NCBI GenBank assembly: GCA_964599915.1
Contig: CAZRHR010000004.1
Coordinates: 13,314-77,313, forward strand
Origin: CAZRHR01 sp964599915
GTDB taxonomy: Bacteria; Bacteroidota; Bacteroidia; CAIKAF01
Direction: 5' to 3'
Length of the DNA stretch: 64,000 nucleotides
Part shown: positions 55,208 through 64,000 of the stretch, one piece after another
Layout: each line of letters starts with the position of its first letter
Numbering within the stretch: the first letter of the stretch is position 1
Notes under the pieces: generated by a model
What the model was told of the DNA's origin: nothing
The model's input: the letters and a program-made list of their open reading frames with translations, nothing else
Database searches by the model: none
Position numbers and translations under genes: made by a program

Positions 55208-56370
55208 AGCAGGGAGGAGTCTCCATAACTTAAGAAGCGATATCCTTCTCTCAGGGCTTCGGCATACACCGCTTTCCACCCTTCGCCAATAAAAGCCGAA
55301 ACAAGCAGAAGTAACGTGCTCCCGGGCTGGTGAAAATTAGTTATGATACCATCACAAAATCCAAATGTATATCCAGGGGTTAGATAAATCCCCGTAGCTG
55401 CACAAATGGATTCATGCTGATGATGGTTCATCCATGTGCCTAATTTTTCAAAAGCCGCTTTTCTGGTTAAATGATGAGGCGTGGGTCTTTGCCGAATGTC
55501 TGGAAATTGGGAAGACTGCAAAAGGCTTTCATCGCCGGCAGCGGTGTACAAGGTTTCCAAAGTCCGCATGGCTGTGGTGCCTACAGGAATGATAGGCCCG
55601 TGGTGGTTTGATAATTTTTCTAGGGTTGATTTTTCAATTTCAAACCATTCTTGGTGCATTGGATGGTCAAGTACATTTTCTGTTTTAACGGGTTGAAAAG
55701 TGCCTGCTCCCACATGCAGGGTAAGTTCAGCGAACTGAATGCCTTTGTTGGCAAGTTCATCCACTACCCTTTGGGTAAAATGAAGTCCGGCCGTGGGTGC
55801 TGCTACGGAGCCAGCTTGCTTGGAAAACACCGTTTGGTAACGCTCCCAATCGGCTTTTTCTGCTTGTCGGTGAAGATAGGGTGGGAGGGGAGGCGCACCA
55901 AAAATGGCCAATGCGGCTTCAAGATGCGCACAGGTGGGAGACCAATCTAATCGCACGAGTCCTTCCGCTAAATGAACAGGTTGTACCTCCAGCCATTGGT
56001 CATCCTTTTCAAGCCTGAGTACTTCATCATTTTTCCATTTTTTGGCGTTGCCAATCATCGCATGCCAAAGGGCATGGTTGGGTGTAAGGTCGATCTGCAT
56101 GCCAATACCTTCTTCCCGTGGTTGCAACAACAGGATTTCAATTTTGGCACCTGTGGATTTTTGAAAAACGAGCCTTGCAGGAATCACTTTTGAGGTATTA
56201 AACACCAGTAAGCTATTGGCTGGCAACAAATCAGGAAGTTGTTTAAATAAGTGATGTCCAATTTGTCCTTGTTGAAAAGAAAGTAACCTAGAGCCATCTC
56301 TTTCGGGCAAAGGATATTGGGCAATCTGCTCCTCCGGCAAATGATAGTGAAGGTCTTGTAAAGAAATCAT
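55195..56370 (-). CDS. queA: S-adenosylmethionine:tRNA ribosyltransferase-isomerase
   Basis: 391 aa from the ATG at 56370 (MISLQDLHYHLPEEQIAQYPL). It transfers the ribosyl part of SAM to preQ1 in tRNA in queuosine biosynthesis. The family motifs ERDGSRLL, NTSKVIPARL, APTAGLHFT, HVGAGTFQPV, VGTTAMRTLE and NFHQPGSTLLLLVSAFIG are all present. It is divergent from murF, 42 bp apart. Confidence 0.98.
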   Translation of the reverse strand: MISLQDLHYHLPEEQIAQYPLPERDGSRLLSFQQGQIGHHLFKQLPDLLPANSLLVFNTSKVIPARLVFQKSTGAKIEILLLQPREEGIGMQIDLTPNHALWHAMIGNAKKWKNDEVLRLEKDDQWLEVQPVHLAEGLVRLDWSPTCAHLEAALAIFGAPPLPPYLHRQAEKADWERYQTVFSKQAGSVAAPTAGLHFTQRVVDELANKGIQFAELTLHVGAGTFQPVKTENVLDHPMHQEWFEIEKSTLEKLSNHHGPIIPVGTTAMRTLETLYTAAGDESLLQSSQFPDIRQRPTPHHLTRKAAFEKLGTWMNHHQHESICAATGIYLTPGYTFGFCDGIITNFHQPGSTLLLLVSAFIGEGWKAVYAEALREGYRFLSYGDSSLLWKS

Positions 56371-56412
56371 GAGGGCAAATATCGGTAAAATGCTTTCCAA
56401 AATGAGAATGAA

Positions 56413-57696
56413 ATGTACCTTTACCCTGTGTTGGAGATAGAAAAATTATATTTGTTGGTGGCCCATCGGTTGCCGGTCATCGACAGCCGGAAAGTGGTCG
56501 AAGGTTGTGTTTTTTTTGCCCTTAAAGGCAACAAAGTAGATGGGCATGATTTTATCCTGGCAGCTTTGACCCAAGGTGCGGAAATTGCGATAGCGGACCA
56601 TCCGGATTGGAAGCATCACGAGGGTGTCTTTTGGGTACCTGATGTGACGGAGGCCTTACAAGGGTTAGCGAGAAAACATAGGATTGAATGGGGAAAACCC
56701 ATTATTGCGGTAGCCGGAAGCAATGGTAAAACCACAACTAAGGAGCTATTGTCCGCTGTTTTGGGCACCAAATTTCACGTTTTTGCTACACCGGGCAATT
56801 TAAACAATCACCTAGGTGTTCCTTTAAGCCTATTGCAATTAAGGCCAGAACACGACATGGCTGTGATAGAATTGGGCGCCAATCATGCGGGTGAGACGGC
56901 GTTTTTGGCGGATTTGGTGGCTCCTAACTTTGGATTAGTGACCAACAACGGGAAAGACCATTTGGAAGGTTTTGGCAGTGTGGAAGGGGTAAGGAAAGCC
57001 AACGCCGAATTGTATGAATATTTCAGACAGCATGCAGGGAGTGTTTTTGTTTCATCTCGCCAACATGATTTGATGGAAGACTCCTTGGGTCTGTCAAGGC
57101 AGACTTTTGGAACCTTTACTGCAGATGATTTCACTTATGTCCCAGCAAGCGGGCGGACCGCTGGTATAGAGGTAAGAAACACAAAAATAGTGTCCAAACT
57201 GGCCGGAGGGTTTAACGAAGAGAATATAGCTGCAGCGGTTTGCGTGGGTCAGCATTTCGGCGTTTCGTTAGAGGAGGCCAGCCGAGGGATTCAAAGCTAT
57301 GTACCTTCTTTACTGCGATCTCAAGAGATGGAATGGAAGGGATTGCATTTGCGCGTAGATGCGTACAATGCCAATCCATCTTCCATGGTAGCTTCCTTAT
57401 TGGCCTTTGTGAAAGAAACCCCGGAACCAAGGTGCGTGGTTTTGGCCGATATGTTGGAAATGGGCGTGTTTGCTAAAGAAGAACATGCTTCCATTGTTGC
57501 GCTATTAGGTACTTTGCCTTTGGAGGAAGTTTGGCTGGTAGGGCCTTGTTTTCAAGAAGCAGCGGCCCATACTTCATTCAGGACGTTTACATCTACCGAT
57601 GCATTGCGTCATTCGGGTGGGCTCAACTGGCCCGCAGGTACCCATGTTTTACTAAAAGGAAGCCGAGGTTTTCAGCTGGAGAAATTAATTCAATGA
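56413..57696 (+). CDS. murF: UDP-N-acetylmuramoyl-tripeptide--D-alanyl-D-alanine ligase
   Basis: 427 aa. It adds D-Ala-D-Ala to the muramyl tripeptide in the cytoplasm. The N-terminal domain has RKVVEGCVFFALKGNKVDGHDF, the ATP loop is AVAGSNGKTTTKELL, then NLNNHLGVPLSLL, ELGANHAGE and VTNNGKDHLEGFGS, and the C-terminal domain has DAYNANPSSM and LLKGSRGFQLEKL. In Flavobacterium johnsoniae murF lies near gldJ; here it is about 8 kb downstream. Confidence 0.97.
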   Translation: MYLYPVLEIEKLYLLVAHRLPVIDSRKVVEGCVFFALKGNKVDGHDFILAALTQGAEIAIADHPDWKHHEGVFWVPDVTEALQGLARKHRIEWGKPIIAVAGSNGKTTTKELLSAVLGTKFHVFATPGNLNNHLGVPLSLLQLRPEHDMAVIELGANHAGETAFLADLVAPNFGLVTNNGKDHLEGFGSVEGVRKANAELYEYFRQHAGSVFVSSRQHDLMEDSLGLSRQTFGTFTADDFTYVPASGRTAGIEVRNTKIVSKLAGGFNEENIAAAVCVGQHFGVSLEEASRGIQSYVPSLLRSQEMEWKGLHLRVDAYNANPSSMVASLLAFVKETPEPRCVVLADMLEMGVFAKEEHASIVALLGTLPLEEVWLVGPCFQEAAAHTSFRTFTSTDALRHSGGLNWPAGTHVLLKGSRGFQLEKLIQ

Positions 57697-57755
57697 AGGA
57701 AGGGCTTCATATTTGTTACCATTTTTCAATCCTTCAATAATTGTTTGAAAGATTG

Positions 57756-57763
57756 TATATTTG
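57756..57763 (+). promoter_or_regulatory. Candidate -7 promoter element of the lipoprotein
   Basis: TATATTTG, an exact TAnnTTTG match, 18 nt before the ATG at 57782. Confidence 0.5.
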
Positions 57764-57781
57764 TACTTAAGCTTTATACTT

Positions 57782-58444
57782 ATGAAGGGAAGAACCCTAC
57801 TCTTATCCAGTCTTTTTGCCCTAGGATGGGCGGCTTGTAACGGAAATTCAGACAATTGCGAAAAAATTTGGGATGTAAACAGGCGTCTGAGCACAGCTAT
57901 TGTGGAGATTACACCCAATGCGGCTGAATTGTCTATGCAAATTGAGGATTGTTCAGGCATTGCTGCTGAAGTGACGCAATTAAATATTTCCGGAGATTTT
58001 TCTGTGATTGCAGAATTTAAAAATTTTGTTGGTGGAAGTGGTTTAGCGCCCTATGTGTCTATGGTGGTCTATGATCCCACTTTACCAGATACCATTTTAG
58101 ATACCACCGTGGTGGAAGTGGGTATGTTTAAAAATCGCCTTTTTTCAACGGTTGCTTTTGGAGATACCTCCTTTAAAGTTACTGCTGCAAATACGGGTCG
58201 CTTTCAAATTCGAAGAAATGGCGCTCAGGTAACCGCCTTTGCTATTGCGGGTATAGATACTGCTTTTAAAGCCACCACAACCTATTCCGGCAATCCGCGT
58301 CGCATTGGTTTGCGCATAGGTACCAACGATTCAACCAAGGTAAGTATTGGACGAACGGGAGTGAAATTCACGAAGTTTGATGTGATTTTCAGTAATGGAA
58401 CCATCAGGCGAGACGAATTTTTCTGCAATAGCCTTGTCCAATAA
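57782..58444 (+). CDS. Lipoprotein of unknown function
   Basis: 220 aa from the ATG at 57782. The lipobox is GWAAC (Cys19). The mature part is beta-strand-rich (VSMVVYDPTLPDTILDTTVVEVGMF, GRFQIRRNGAQVTAF, RIGLRIGTNDSTKVSIGRTG). Three more Cys occur (CEKIWDVNR, CSGIA, FFCN). No family recognised. It stands alone, with its own -7 box and a perfect terminator. Confidence 0.77.
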   Translation: MKGRTLLLSSLFALGWAACNGNSDNCEKIWDVNRRLSTAIVEITPNAAELSMQIEDCSGIAAEVTQLNISGDFSVIAEFKNFVGGSGLAPYVSMVVYDPTLPDTILDTTVVEVGMFKNRLFSTVAFGDTSFKVTAANTGRFQIRRNGAQVTAFAIAGIDTAFKATTTYSGNPRRIGLRIGTNDSTKVSIGRTGVKFTKFDVIFSNGTIRRDEFFCNSLVQ

Positions 58445-58447
58445 AAT

Positions 58448-58494
58448 AAACAAAAAGCCCCCGTATGTGATGCACTGCCGGGGGCTTTTTGTTT
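58448..58494. terminator. Terminator after the lipoprotein gene
   Basis: Perfect 16-bp inverted repeat (58448-58463 with 58479-58494) around a 15-nt loop, with AAAAAGCCCCCG and CGGGGGCTTTTT in the stem. It serves the plus-strand lipoprotein gene, and is symmetric enough to work on both strands. Confidence 0.9.
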
Positions 58495-58502
58495 TAGTTT
58501 TG
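58495..58502 (+). promoter_or_regulatory. Candidate -7 promoter element of kbl
   Basis: TAGTTTTG, an exact TAnnTTTG match, 30 nt before the kbl ATG and directly after the upstream terminator. Confidence 0.5.
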
Positions 58503-58532
58503 CTCAGTTTTAAATGTTAAAATCTGGATTCC

Positions 58533-59723
58533 ATGTACGGAGCCTTTAAAGACTATTTACAAAAAGAATTAGGGGCTATTGAGGCCGCTGGTTTATTTAA
58601 AAAAGAGAGGCAAATTTTAGGACCTCAAGGGGCTGAGATTTCCATTTCAGGAGGACGTAAAGTCCTGAACTTTTGTGCCAATAATTATTTGGGTTTATCT
58701 GCCCATCCACGGGTGTTGGAAGCTGCAGCCCAGGCTTTAAAAACGCATGGTTATGGCATGTCTTCGGTTCGCTTTATTTGTGGAACCCAAGATCTACATA
58801 AGCAATTGGAGCAGAAAATCGCCGATTTTCATGGGACGGATGATACCATTTTATATGCGGCGGCATTTGATGCCAATGGCGGTGTATTTGAACCGCTATT
58901 TGGAGAGGAAGACGCCATTATTTCAGACGCACTTAACCACGCCTCCATCATTGATGGGGTCAGGTTATGCAAAGCCAAGCGCTATCGTTACGCCCATGCC
59001 GATATGGCAGAACTGGAAAAATGTTTGCAAGAAGCTTCGGCCCAAAGGTTTAGAATCATCGTCACAGACGGCGTATTTAGCATGGATGGAGACATTGCCC
59101 CATTGAACCAGATTTGTGACCTTGCAGATAAGTATGATGCGCTAGTGATGGTAGATGAATGCCATGCTACCGGCTTTATAGGAAAAACCGGCCGTGGCAG
59201 CATGGAATATCATGATGTGATGGGACGTGTGGACATTATCACCGGTACGTTAGGTAAAAGTCTAGGTGGCGCCATGGGAGGTTTTACTACCGGTCGCAAG
59301 GAAATTATAGAAATGTTGCGCCAGCGCAGTCGTCCATATTTGTTCTCGAATGCCCTTGCGCCATCTATCGTTGGGGCTTCCATTGCCGTGTTCGACATGA
59401 TCAATGAAACTACGGCGCTTCGAGATACGCTGATGGACCATGCAGCTTATTTTAGAGCAAAAATGACTGAGGCAGGCTTTGACATGAAACCAGGTGACAG
59501 TGCCATTGTTCCCATAATGCTATACGACGCGCGTTTAAGCCAAACCTTTGCTGAGCAATTATTAGAGGAAGGCATATACGTTATTGGATTTTATTATCCT
59601 GTGGTTCCTCATGGGCAAGCACGGATTCGTGTGCAGCTCTCTGCGGCACATACCCGTGAACAGTTAGATCAAGCCATTGCCGCCTTTATCAAGGTTGGTA
59701 AATCATTAGGCGTTATTTCATAA
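58533..59723 (+). CDS. kbl: Glycine C-acetyltransferase (2-amino-3-ketobutyrate CoA ligase)
   Basis: 396 aa, the normal size. PLP-dependent alpha-oxoamine synthase family. The PLP lysine is Lys242 in TGTLGKSLGGAMGGF. NFCANNYLGLSAHP and YGMSSVRFICGTQDLHKQLE are Kbl signatures; SVRFICGT separates it from the BioF and HemA members. DECHATGFIG holds the aspartate that contacts the PLP ring. It joins acetyl-CoA and glycine to 2-amino-3-ketobutyrate in threonine breakdown; the partner threonine dehydrogenase is not in the window. Confidence 0.96.
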   Translation: MYGAFKDYLQKELGAIEAAGLFKKERQILGPQGAEISISGGRKVLNFCANNYLGLSAHPRVLEAAAQALKTHGYGMSSVRFICGTQDLHKQLEQKIADFHGTDDTILYAAAFDANGGVFEPLFGEEDAIISDALNHASIIDGVRLCKAKRYRYAHADMAELEKCLQEASAQRFRIIVTDGVFSMDGDIAPLNQICDLADKYDALVMVDECHATGFIGKTGRGSMEYHDVMGRVDIITGTLGKSLGGAMGGFTTGRKEIIEMLRQRSRPYLFSNALAPSIVGASIAVFDMINETTALRDTLMDHAAYFRAKMTEAGFDMKPGDSAIVPIMLYDARLSQTFAEQLLEEGIYVIGFYYPVVPHGQARIRVQLSAAHTREQLDQAIAAFIKVGKSLGVIS

Positions 59724-59736
59724 TTAGTCCTAGTCC

Positions 59737-60609
59737 ATGTTGCATTCCATGACAGGTTACGGAAAATCGGTTCAAATGACCGGTTCCAAAAAAATTCAGG
59801 TAGAAATCCGTACCCTTAATTCAAAATCCTTCGATTTATCCTTGAAATTTCCTCCAGTGTTCAGGGAAAAGGAAGCGGAAATACGCACCCTTTTGGCCGC
59901 TAGCCTTGAACGGGGAAAAATTGATGTTTGGATTTCCTTAGAAGATCAGGGGCAAAGCCAAGCGCATGTAATCAATACCAGTTTGGTTCAGGGTTATTTT
60001 GAGCAATTACAAAAGATGACGGTTCAGTTGAACCTACCCCAAACGGATGTTTTGCCCATTATTTTCAGATTTCCGGATGTGGTTCGGGTGGCAGAGGAAC
60101 AATTGGACGAGTCGACTTGGTTGGCGCTTCAAGATTGTTTGTCAACGGCCATGGCATCTACCCAAAACTTTAGAGCACAAGAAGGTAAAAGTCTTGAAAA
60201 AGCTTTGCGTGGTCATGTAGGTATCATCGAACAACGACTTAAAGACATAGAACCTTGGGAAAAGGATCGAATTCCAAAATTCAGGGAGCGTTTGCAAAGG
60301 CAGTTTCAAGAATGGCTGAGCCCGGAGCAAGTGGACCAAAATCGCCTTGAACAGGAAATGATTTATTATCTGGAGAAGTTTGATGTATCAGAGGAGAAAA
60401 TACGGTTGGCAAACCATTGCCAGTATTTCCTTGAAACCCTTGACATCTCAGGCTATCACGGTAAAAAGTTAAATTTCATCGCTCAGGAAATGGGGCGGGA
60501 AATCAATACGCTGGGTTCTAAGGCAAATGATGCCAGAATTCAAAAAGCGGTGGTGGATATGAAAGATGAATTAGAAAAAATAAAAGAACAAGTACTTAAC
60601 GCACTGTGA
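59737..60609 (+). CDS. YicC-family endoribonuclease
   Basis: 290 aa. It opens MLHSMTGYGKS and ends LGSKANDARIQKAVVDMKDELEKIKEQVLNAL, both strongly conserved in YicC. The EIRTLNSKSFDLSLKFP segment and the HGKKLNFIAQEMGREINT segment are also typical. Escherichia coli YicC acts as an endoribonuclease; that is inferred here. It overlaps gmk by 4 bp (GTGA), as is common for this pair. Confidence 0.95.
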   Translation: MLHSMTGYGKSVQMTGSKKIQVEIRTLNSKSFDLSLKFPPVFREKEAEIRTLLAASLERGKIDVWISLEDQGQSQAHVINTSLVQGYFEQLQKMTVQLNLPQTDVLPIIFRFPDVVRVAEEQLDESTWLALQDCLSTAMASTQNFRAQEGKSLEKALRGHVGIIEQRLKDIEPWEKDRIPKFRERLQRQFQEWLSPEQVDQNRLEQEMIYYLEKFDVSEEKIRLANHCQYFLETLDISGYHGKKLNFIAQEMGREINTLGSKANDARIQKAVVDMKDELEKIKEQVLNAL

Positions 60610-61169
60610 AAGGGAAAGTCATCATTTTTGCGGCCCCGAGCGGTGCAGGGAAAACCACCATTTCTCGTTATGTTTTGTCGGTGAATCAGGGCCTGCAATT
60701 CTCTGTTTCGGCAGCCACGCGACTTCCTAGGCAGCACGAAAAGGATGGGGTGGATTATCATTTCATGACCAAAGAACGCTTTAAAGAATTGGTCGCAGCG
60801 GATGCCTTTGTAGAATGGGAGGAAGTGTATTCTGGTCATTATTATGGCACTTTGAAAGCAGAGGTGGAACGTATTTGGAATGCCGGGAAGCATGTGGTGT
60901 TTGATGTAGACGTTAAAGGGGCTATTCATTTGAAAGAAATTTATGGAGACCAAGCCCTTGCTATTTTTGTGATGCCACCTTCGATTGATGTACTAGAAAA
61001 AAGATTACGAATTCGAGGCGCAGATAGCCCTGAGGCCATTAAAATGCGCGTAAATAAAGCGTTTTCAGAACTAAGTGACTTCAAAGCTTTTGATGTACTC
61101 ATTTTAAATGACCGCCTAGAAAAAGCTAAAGATATGGCAGTGAAAGCAGTAAAAGCTTTTTTGAGTTGA
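60606..61169 (+). CDS. gmk: Guanylate kinase
   Basis: 187 aa from a GTG at 60606. It phosphorylates GMP to GDP. The P-loop is APSGAGKTT (residues 10-18), the GMP-binding domain has SAATRLPRQHEKDGVDYHFM and EWEEVYSGHYYGT, and VFDVDVKGA and IFVMPPSIDVLEKRLRIRG match the core. The 4-bp overlap with the YicC gene shows translational coupling. Confidence 0.97.
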   Translation: MKGKVIIFAAPSGAGKTTISRYVLSVNQGLQFSVSAATRLPRQHEKDGVDYHFMTKERFKELVAADAFVEWEEVYSGHYYGTLKAEVERIWNAGKHVVFDVDVKGAIHLKEIYGDQALAIFVMPPSIDVLEKRLRIRGADSPEAIKMRVNKAFSELSDFKAFDVLILNDRLEKAKDMAVKAVKAFLS

Positions 61170-61362
61170 TTATTTGGGGAGCCACAGAATAACCAATCGG
61201 TAAACTATTTATCTTTTTTTAGGCCTGCTTTTGATTGAATAGGCCAGATAAGGCCATTGCCTACATTGTTTTAGAAAACTACATCTAAATGAAAGCGGGT
61301 GTTGGTTTTTGTAAACCAAATACTATTATATTTAGCTGAACTATATTGAATAATAGCAAATT

Positions 61363-64000
61363 ATGCGTAGTCTAAGTCATTTCTCAGCTGCTTACTCCTC
61401 TTTTAGATTTCTTTTGTTGTCGGGTTTTTTGGCTTCTCAAGTACATGCCCAAACGGTACAAATTCAAGACGGCGTGGGTACAGCCATAGGGACCAATCAT
61501 GCAGTTGGAAACGCCAGTCGCCGTGCCCAATATATTTACACGCCTGCCGAGTTAATTGCAGCCGGGGCGCCGTCGGGAGGTGGTGCTATTTCCGCCATTG
61601 GATGGAGCATCGTGGCCAACACCGCCAATGTTACCTTAAGTAACTATACCATAGGACTTGCCAATACCAATCCAAATGCGGGATTCAATTCCAATCCTAC
61701 CGTGGTATATAGCATATCTGGCAATATTTTAACGGTACAATCTACTACCGAAAACAGTTTAGGACCCGGAAGGATTCTTTTTGGTGGAAACCAAGTCACC
61801 TCTCCTGTTTGTTGCCCTTATAATTACATCGCCGCAAATGGAACGGGCACAGGAGGAGCTGGGACGTACACCCTTGGTTACAGTCAACCTTCTGTAAGTA
61901 ACAGTTCCGGAAACCTTACAGGACAAATTCCTGGCTACCATCATTCTATTTTCACTACAGTCAAAAACGCTTTTTCTTATACACCAACCCCAGTGTCGGC
62001 GGGCGCCTATGATGTGATTTCATTGGACCAGCCTTTCACTTGGGATGGCACCAGCAACCTTATTGTGGACGTTTGCTATTCCATTTCCGGGAGTCCCACG
62101 ACGCCTACCATGCGCTCTTTGAATGCCTCAAGTGCACGTAGGCACACCACTTCCTGCACCAATGACCCCACTTCTATGGGGGTTGGGAACAATATGCGCC
62201 CTTGGATATTACTTCAGTTCGGCGGTGGTGCGCCCTGCGCCGCTCCAACCACCCAAGCTTCCAACCTCAGTTTTTCCAATGTGGCGCAAACCACGGCTAC
62301 GGTCAACTGGACCAACGGGAACGGAGCCGGACGCGTGGTGTACATCAACACCACCAACGCCTTTACCCCGCCGGCCAATGGTGCGAATCCCACGGCGAAC
62401 ACAGCGTATGCCGGTGGTCAACAGTGCATTTTCAACGGAACCGGCAGCGGACCGGTGAATGTAACCGGCTTGGCGGCTTCTACCCAGTACTTTGTGCGGG
62501 TGTATGAATATTGCAGCCCAGACCTAAACTATAACACCACCACGGCGGCGTTGAATCCGAACGACTTTACGACCCTGGCTCCAGCCAGTCCTTACGTGGT
62601 TTCGACCACCAACTGTGATTTCGGTACAGGGAATGCTTCGAATAATCCTGCGCCATTTCAATCCAATAACTTCTCAAGCTCAGGGAACTTAACAATGTCA
62701 TCCGGTGTTTACGACTTTGCCAGTTTCACCTTGAACGCTGGCCATACAATAACCATTACAGGTAGCCAACCAGTCATCATCCGATGTACAGGAACAGCCA
62801 ATATTCAAGGCCGAATTTTAGCTATTGGTAGTGCCGGAACCAGCATTGATGCTTCCGCGACGAATACCAGCAATCCTTTAAATGCTCCCGGTGGCATCGC
62901 CAACAATGGCGGCGGACAAAACGGAGGAACCGGCGCAGATTATAATGGATTGGGTGGTACTGCTGGTGCTAGCTTTATAAGCACTCCTGGTCAACAAGGT
63001 GGAGGACTAAATGCCGCATCAGGATGCGGAACATCAAATCCACTTTTCGGTGCTGGCGGTGGTGGAAGTTTTGGTGCCACAGGTACCGCCACAATAAATG
63101 GTAGTTGTGGTGCTGTCGCGACCACATCGAGCACTTATGGAGATGCTGGGTTTACCGTGCAATTTTCTGGTACCAATCTGTTAGGTGGAAGTGGTGGGGG
63201 CGGTGGCTCGTACAACGTAAACTCAGGAACCGTGAAAGGCGGTGGCGGGGGAAGCGGTGGAGGAGCCTTTGGCATTGTGGCCAATAACTTAACCCTTGGT
63301 TCCACTTCTTTACTTTCTGTTAAAGGTGGAAATGGAGGAAGCGGACGACTTTCTGGAGGAAGTGGAGCCCACTATGGATGTGGTGGGGGTGGAGGCAGCG
63401 GTGGATCCATCTTGCTACTTTACAATACCGCTTCAGGGGTATCTGTAGCTAACACCAATGCATCACTCAATCCTACTACGGGCATCGATATTTCCGGAGG
63501 TGTTGGAGGTTCTAGTGTTCTCGGAAACGCAGGAGGAAATGGTGGGTCCGGTCGATTGTTGGCATCTACCTGTGGCGCAACTACCTGCGCCCCTCCAACC
63601 ACCCAAGCTTCCAACCTCAGTTTTTCCAATGTGGCGCAAACCACAGCTACGGTCAACTGGACCAACGGGAACGGAGCCGGACGCGTGGTGTACATCAACA
63701 CCACCAACGCCTTTACCCCGCCGGCCAATGGTGCGAATCCCACGGCGAACACAGCGTATGCCGGTGGTCAACAGTGCATTTTCAACGGAACCGGCAGCGG
63801 ACCGGTGAATGTAACCGGCTTGGCGGCTTCTACCCAGTACTTTGTGCGGGTGTATGAATATTGCAGCCCAGACCTAAACTATAACACCACCACGGCGGCG
63901 TTGAATCCGAACGACTTTACGACCTTGGCTGCACCTTGCGCCGCTCCGACCACCCAAGCTTCCAACCTCAGTTTTTCCAATGTGGCGCAAACCACGGCTA
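61363..64000 (+). CDS. Large secreted surface protein with fibronectin-like and glycine-rich segments (3' end outside window)
   Basis: The reading frame is open from the ATG at 61363 to the window end, 879 codons with no stop. Signal peptide MRSLSHFSAAYSSFRFLLLS up to VHAQ. Residues 20-290 look like a beta-sandwich (YIYTPAELIAAGAPSGGGAI, TWDGTSNLIVDVCYSISGS). Residues 292-406 are a fibronectin type III-like unit (VAQTTATVNWTNGNGAGRVV, TGLAASTQYFVRVYEY). Residues 506-730 are glycine-rich. Two further fibronectin-like units follow (742-856, and 859 on). This build is common among T9SS cargos, but the C-terminus is not visible, so export route is unproven. A TAnnTTTA-like box (TATATTTA) lies at 61327-61334. 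Confidence 0.85.
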   Translation, partial: MRSLSHFSAAYSSFRFLLLSGFLASQVHAQTVQIQDGVGTAIGTNHAVGNASRRAQYIYTPAELIAAGAPSGGGAISAIGWSIVANTANVTLSNYTIGLANTNPNAGFNSNPTVVYSISGNILTVQSTTENSLGPGRILFGGNQVTSPVCCPYNYIAANGTGTGGAGTYTLGYSQPSVSNSSGNLTGQIPGYHHSIFTTVKNAFSYTPTPVSAGAYDVISLDQPFTWDGTSNLIVDVCYSISGSPTTPTMRSLNASSARRHTTSCTNDPTSMGVGNNMRPWILLQFGGGAPCAAPTTQASNLSFSNVAQTTATVNWTNGNGAGRVVYINTTNAFTPPANGANPTANTAYAGGQQCIFNGTGSGPVNVTGLAASTQYFVRVYEYCSPDLNYNTTTAALNPNDFTTLAPASPYVVSTTNCDFGTGNASNNPAPFQSNNFSSSGNLTMSSGVYDFASFTLNAGHTITITGSQPVIIRCTGTANIQGRILAIGSAGTSIDASATNTSNPLNAPGGIANNGGGQNGGTGADYNGLGGTAGASFISTPGQQGGGLNAASGCGTSNPLFGAGGGGSFGATGTATINGSCGAVATTSSTYGDAGFTVQFSGTNLLGGSGGGGGSYNVNSGTVKGGGGGSGGGAFGIVANNLTLGSTSLLSVKGGNGGSGRLSGGSGAHYGCGGGGGSGGSILLLYNTASGVSVANTNASLNPTTGIDISGGVGGSSVLGNAGGNGGSGRLLASTCGATTCAPPTTQASNLSFSNVAQTTATVNWTNGNGAGRVVYINTTNAFTPPANGANPTANTAYAGGQQCIFNGTGSGPVNVTGLAASTQYFVRVYEYCSPDLNYNTTTAALNPNDFTTLAAPCAAPTTQASNLSFSNVAQTTA
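62236..62580 (+). repeat. Fibronectin-like coding repeat, copy 1
   Basis: 345 bp, nearly identical to 63586-63930; I count three base differences (about 99% identity). Confidence 0.92.
63586..64000 (+). repeat. Fibronectin-like coding repeats, copies 2 and 3 (third runs off the window)
   Basis: Copy 2 is 63586-63930; copy 3 begins at 63937, after six bases, and continues past the window end. Copy 3 is again nearly identical over its visible 64 bp. Confidence 0.92.

Noticed and set aside
62209..62421. Small minus-strand frames in the final gene, repeated at 63420-63771
   Set aside because: They appear twice only because the fibronectin-like repeat is duplicated; antisense to a convincing reading frame.

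Overview
The window is a stretch of a Bacteroidota chromosome, most likely a Flavobacteriales-type lineage; genus and species cannot be fixed from the sequence alone. Evidence for this: RpoB (1273 aa) and RpoC (1437 aa) read like Bacteroidota proteins, several genes carry the phylum-specific -7 promoter element TAnnTTTG and lack obvious Shine-Dalgarno sites, and the window holds type IX secretion (T9SS) components (PorV, PorU, a PorP/SprF protein, GldJ) together with large secreted proteins that end in T9SS sorting domains. A run of exactly 100 N at 22322-22421 shows a scaffolded draft assembly.

Layout. 1-8501: end of rplL, then rpoB and rpoC, closed by a strong terminator. 8837-11595: a small lipoprotein, then (minus strand) a sulfur cluster with a CstB-like persulfide dioxygenase/rhodanese fusion and two single-domain rhodaneses. 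11816-19011: a 1962-aa T9SS cargo built of three 1.1-kb tandem modules and eight Ig-like repeats, followed by a membrane-anchored protein related to the exonuclease VII large subunit. 19000-21870 (minus): pyrG with two secreted proteins of unknown function. 21871-23012: about 1.1 kb without a gene, holding a 202-bp tandem repeat interrupted by the assembly gap. 23013-30093 (minus): a T9SS cargo with a TonB-dependent receptor, then dnaX, a DUF1295 membrane protein and a degenerate metallo-beta-lactamase-fold protein. 30317-33639: a BatA-like membrane protein overlapped by a dihydroorotase homologue that has lost its metal ligands. 33656-40103: S41 protease, EamA transporter, SpoU methyltransferase, mutS and a TPR protein. 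40248-48126: the T9SS block, porV-porU on the minus strand and porP-gldJ divergent on the plus strand. 48229-53928: CRY-DASH photolyase, EamA transporter, a flavin ferredoxin reductase with its [2Fe-2S] ferredoxin, an outer-membrane protein and an MFS transporter. 53972-61169: an unknown secreted protein overlapping queA, then murF, a lipoprotein, kbl, a YicC-family gene and gmk. 61363-64000: the start of a very large secreted protein with near-identical fibronectin-like repeats, running off the window.

How the parts relate: the porV/porU/porP/gldJ products belong to the machine that exports and anchors proteins such as the cargos at 11816-17704 and 23013-23966, and perhaps the open-ended protein at 61363. 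Most of the rest is housekeeping (transcription, CTP and GMP synthesis, DNA polymerase clamp loading, mismatch repair, tRNA queuosine, peptidoglycan). No tRNA, rRNA, CRISPR array, prophage or insertion sequence was seen.

The least ordinary items are the membrane-anchored exonuclease VII-like protein, the metal-less dihydroorotase paralogue, the collapsed 202-bp repeat, the 99%-identical repeats in the final gene, and several start codons placed 3-6 nt after a -7 element, which suggests leaderless mRNAs.
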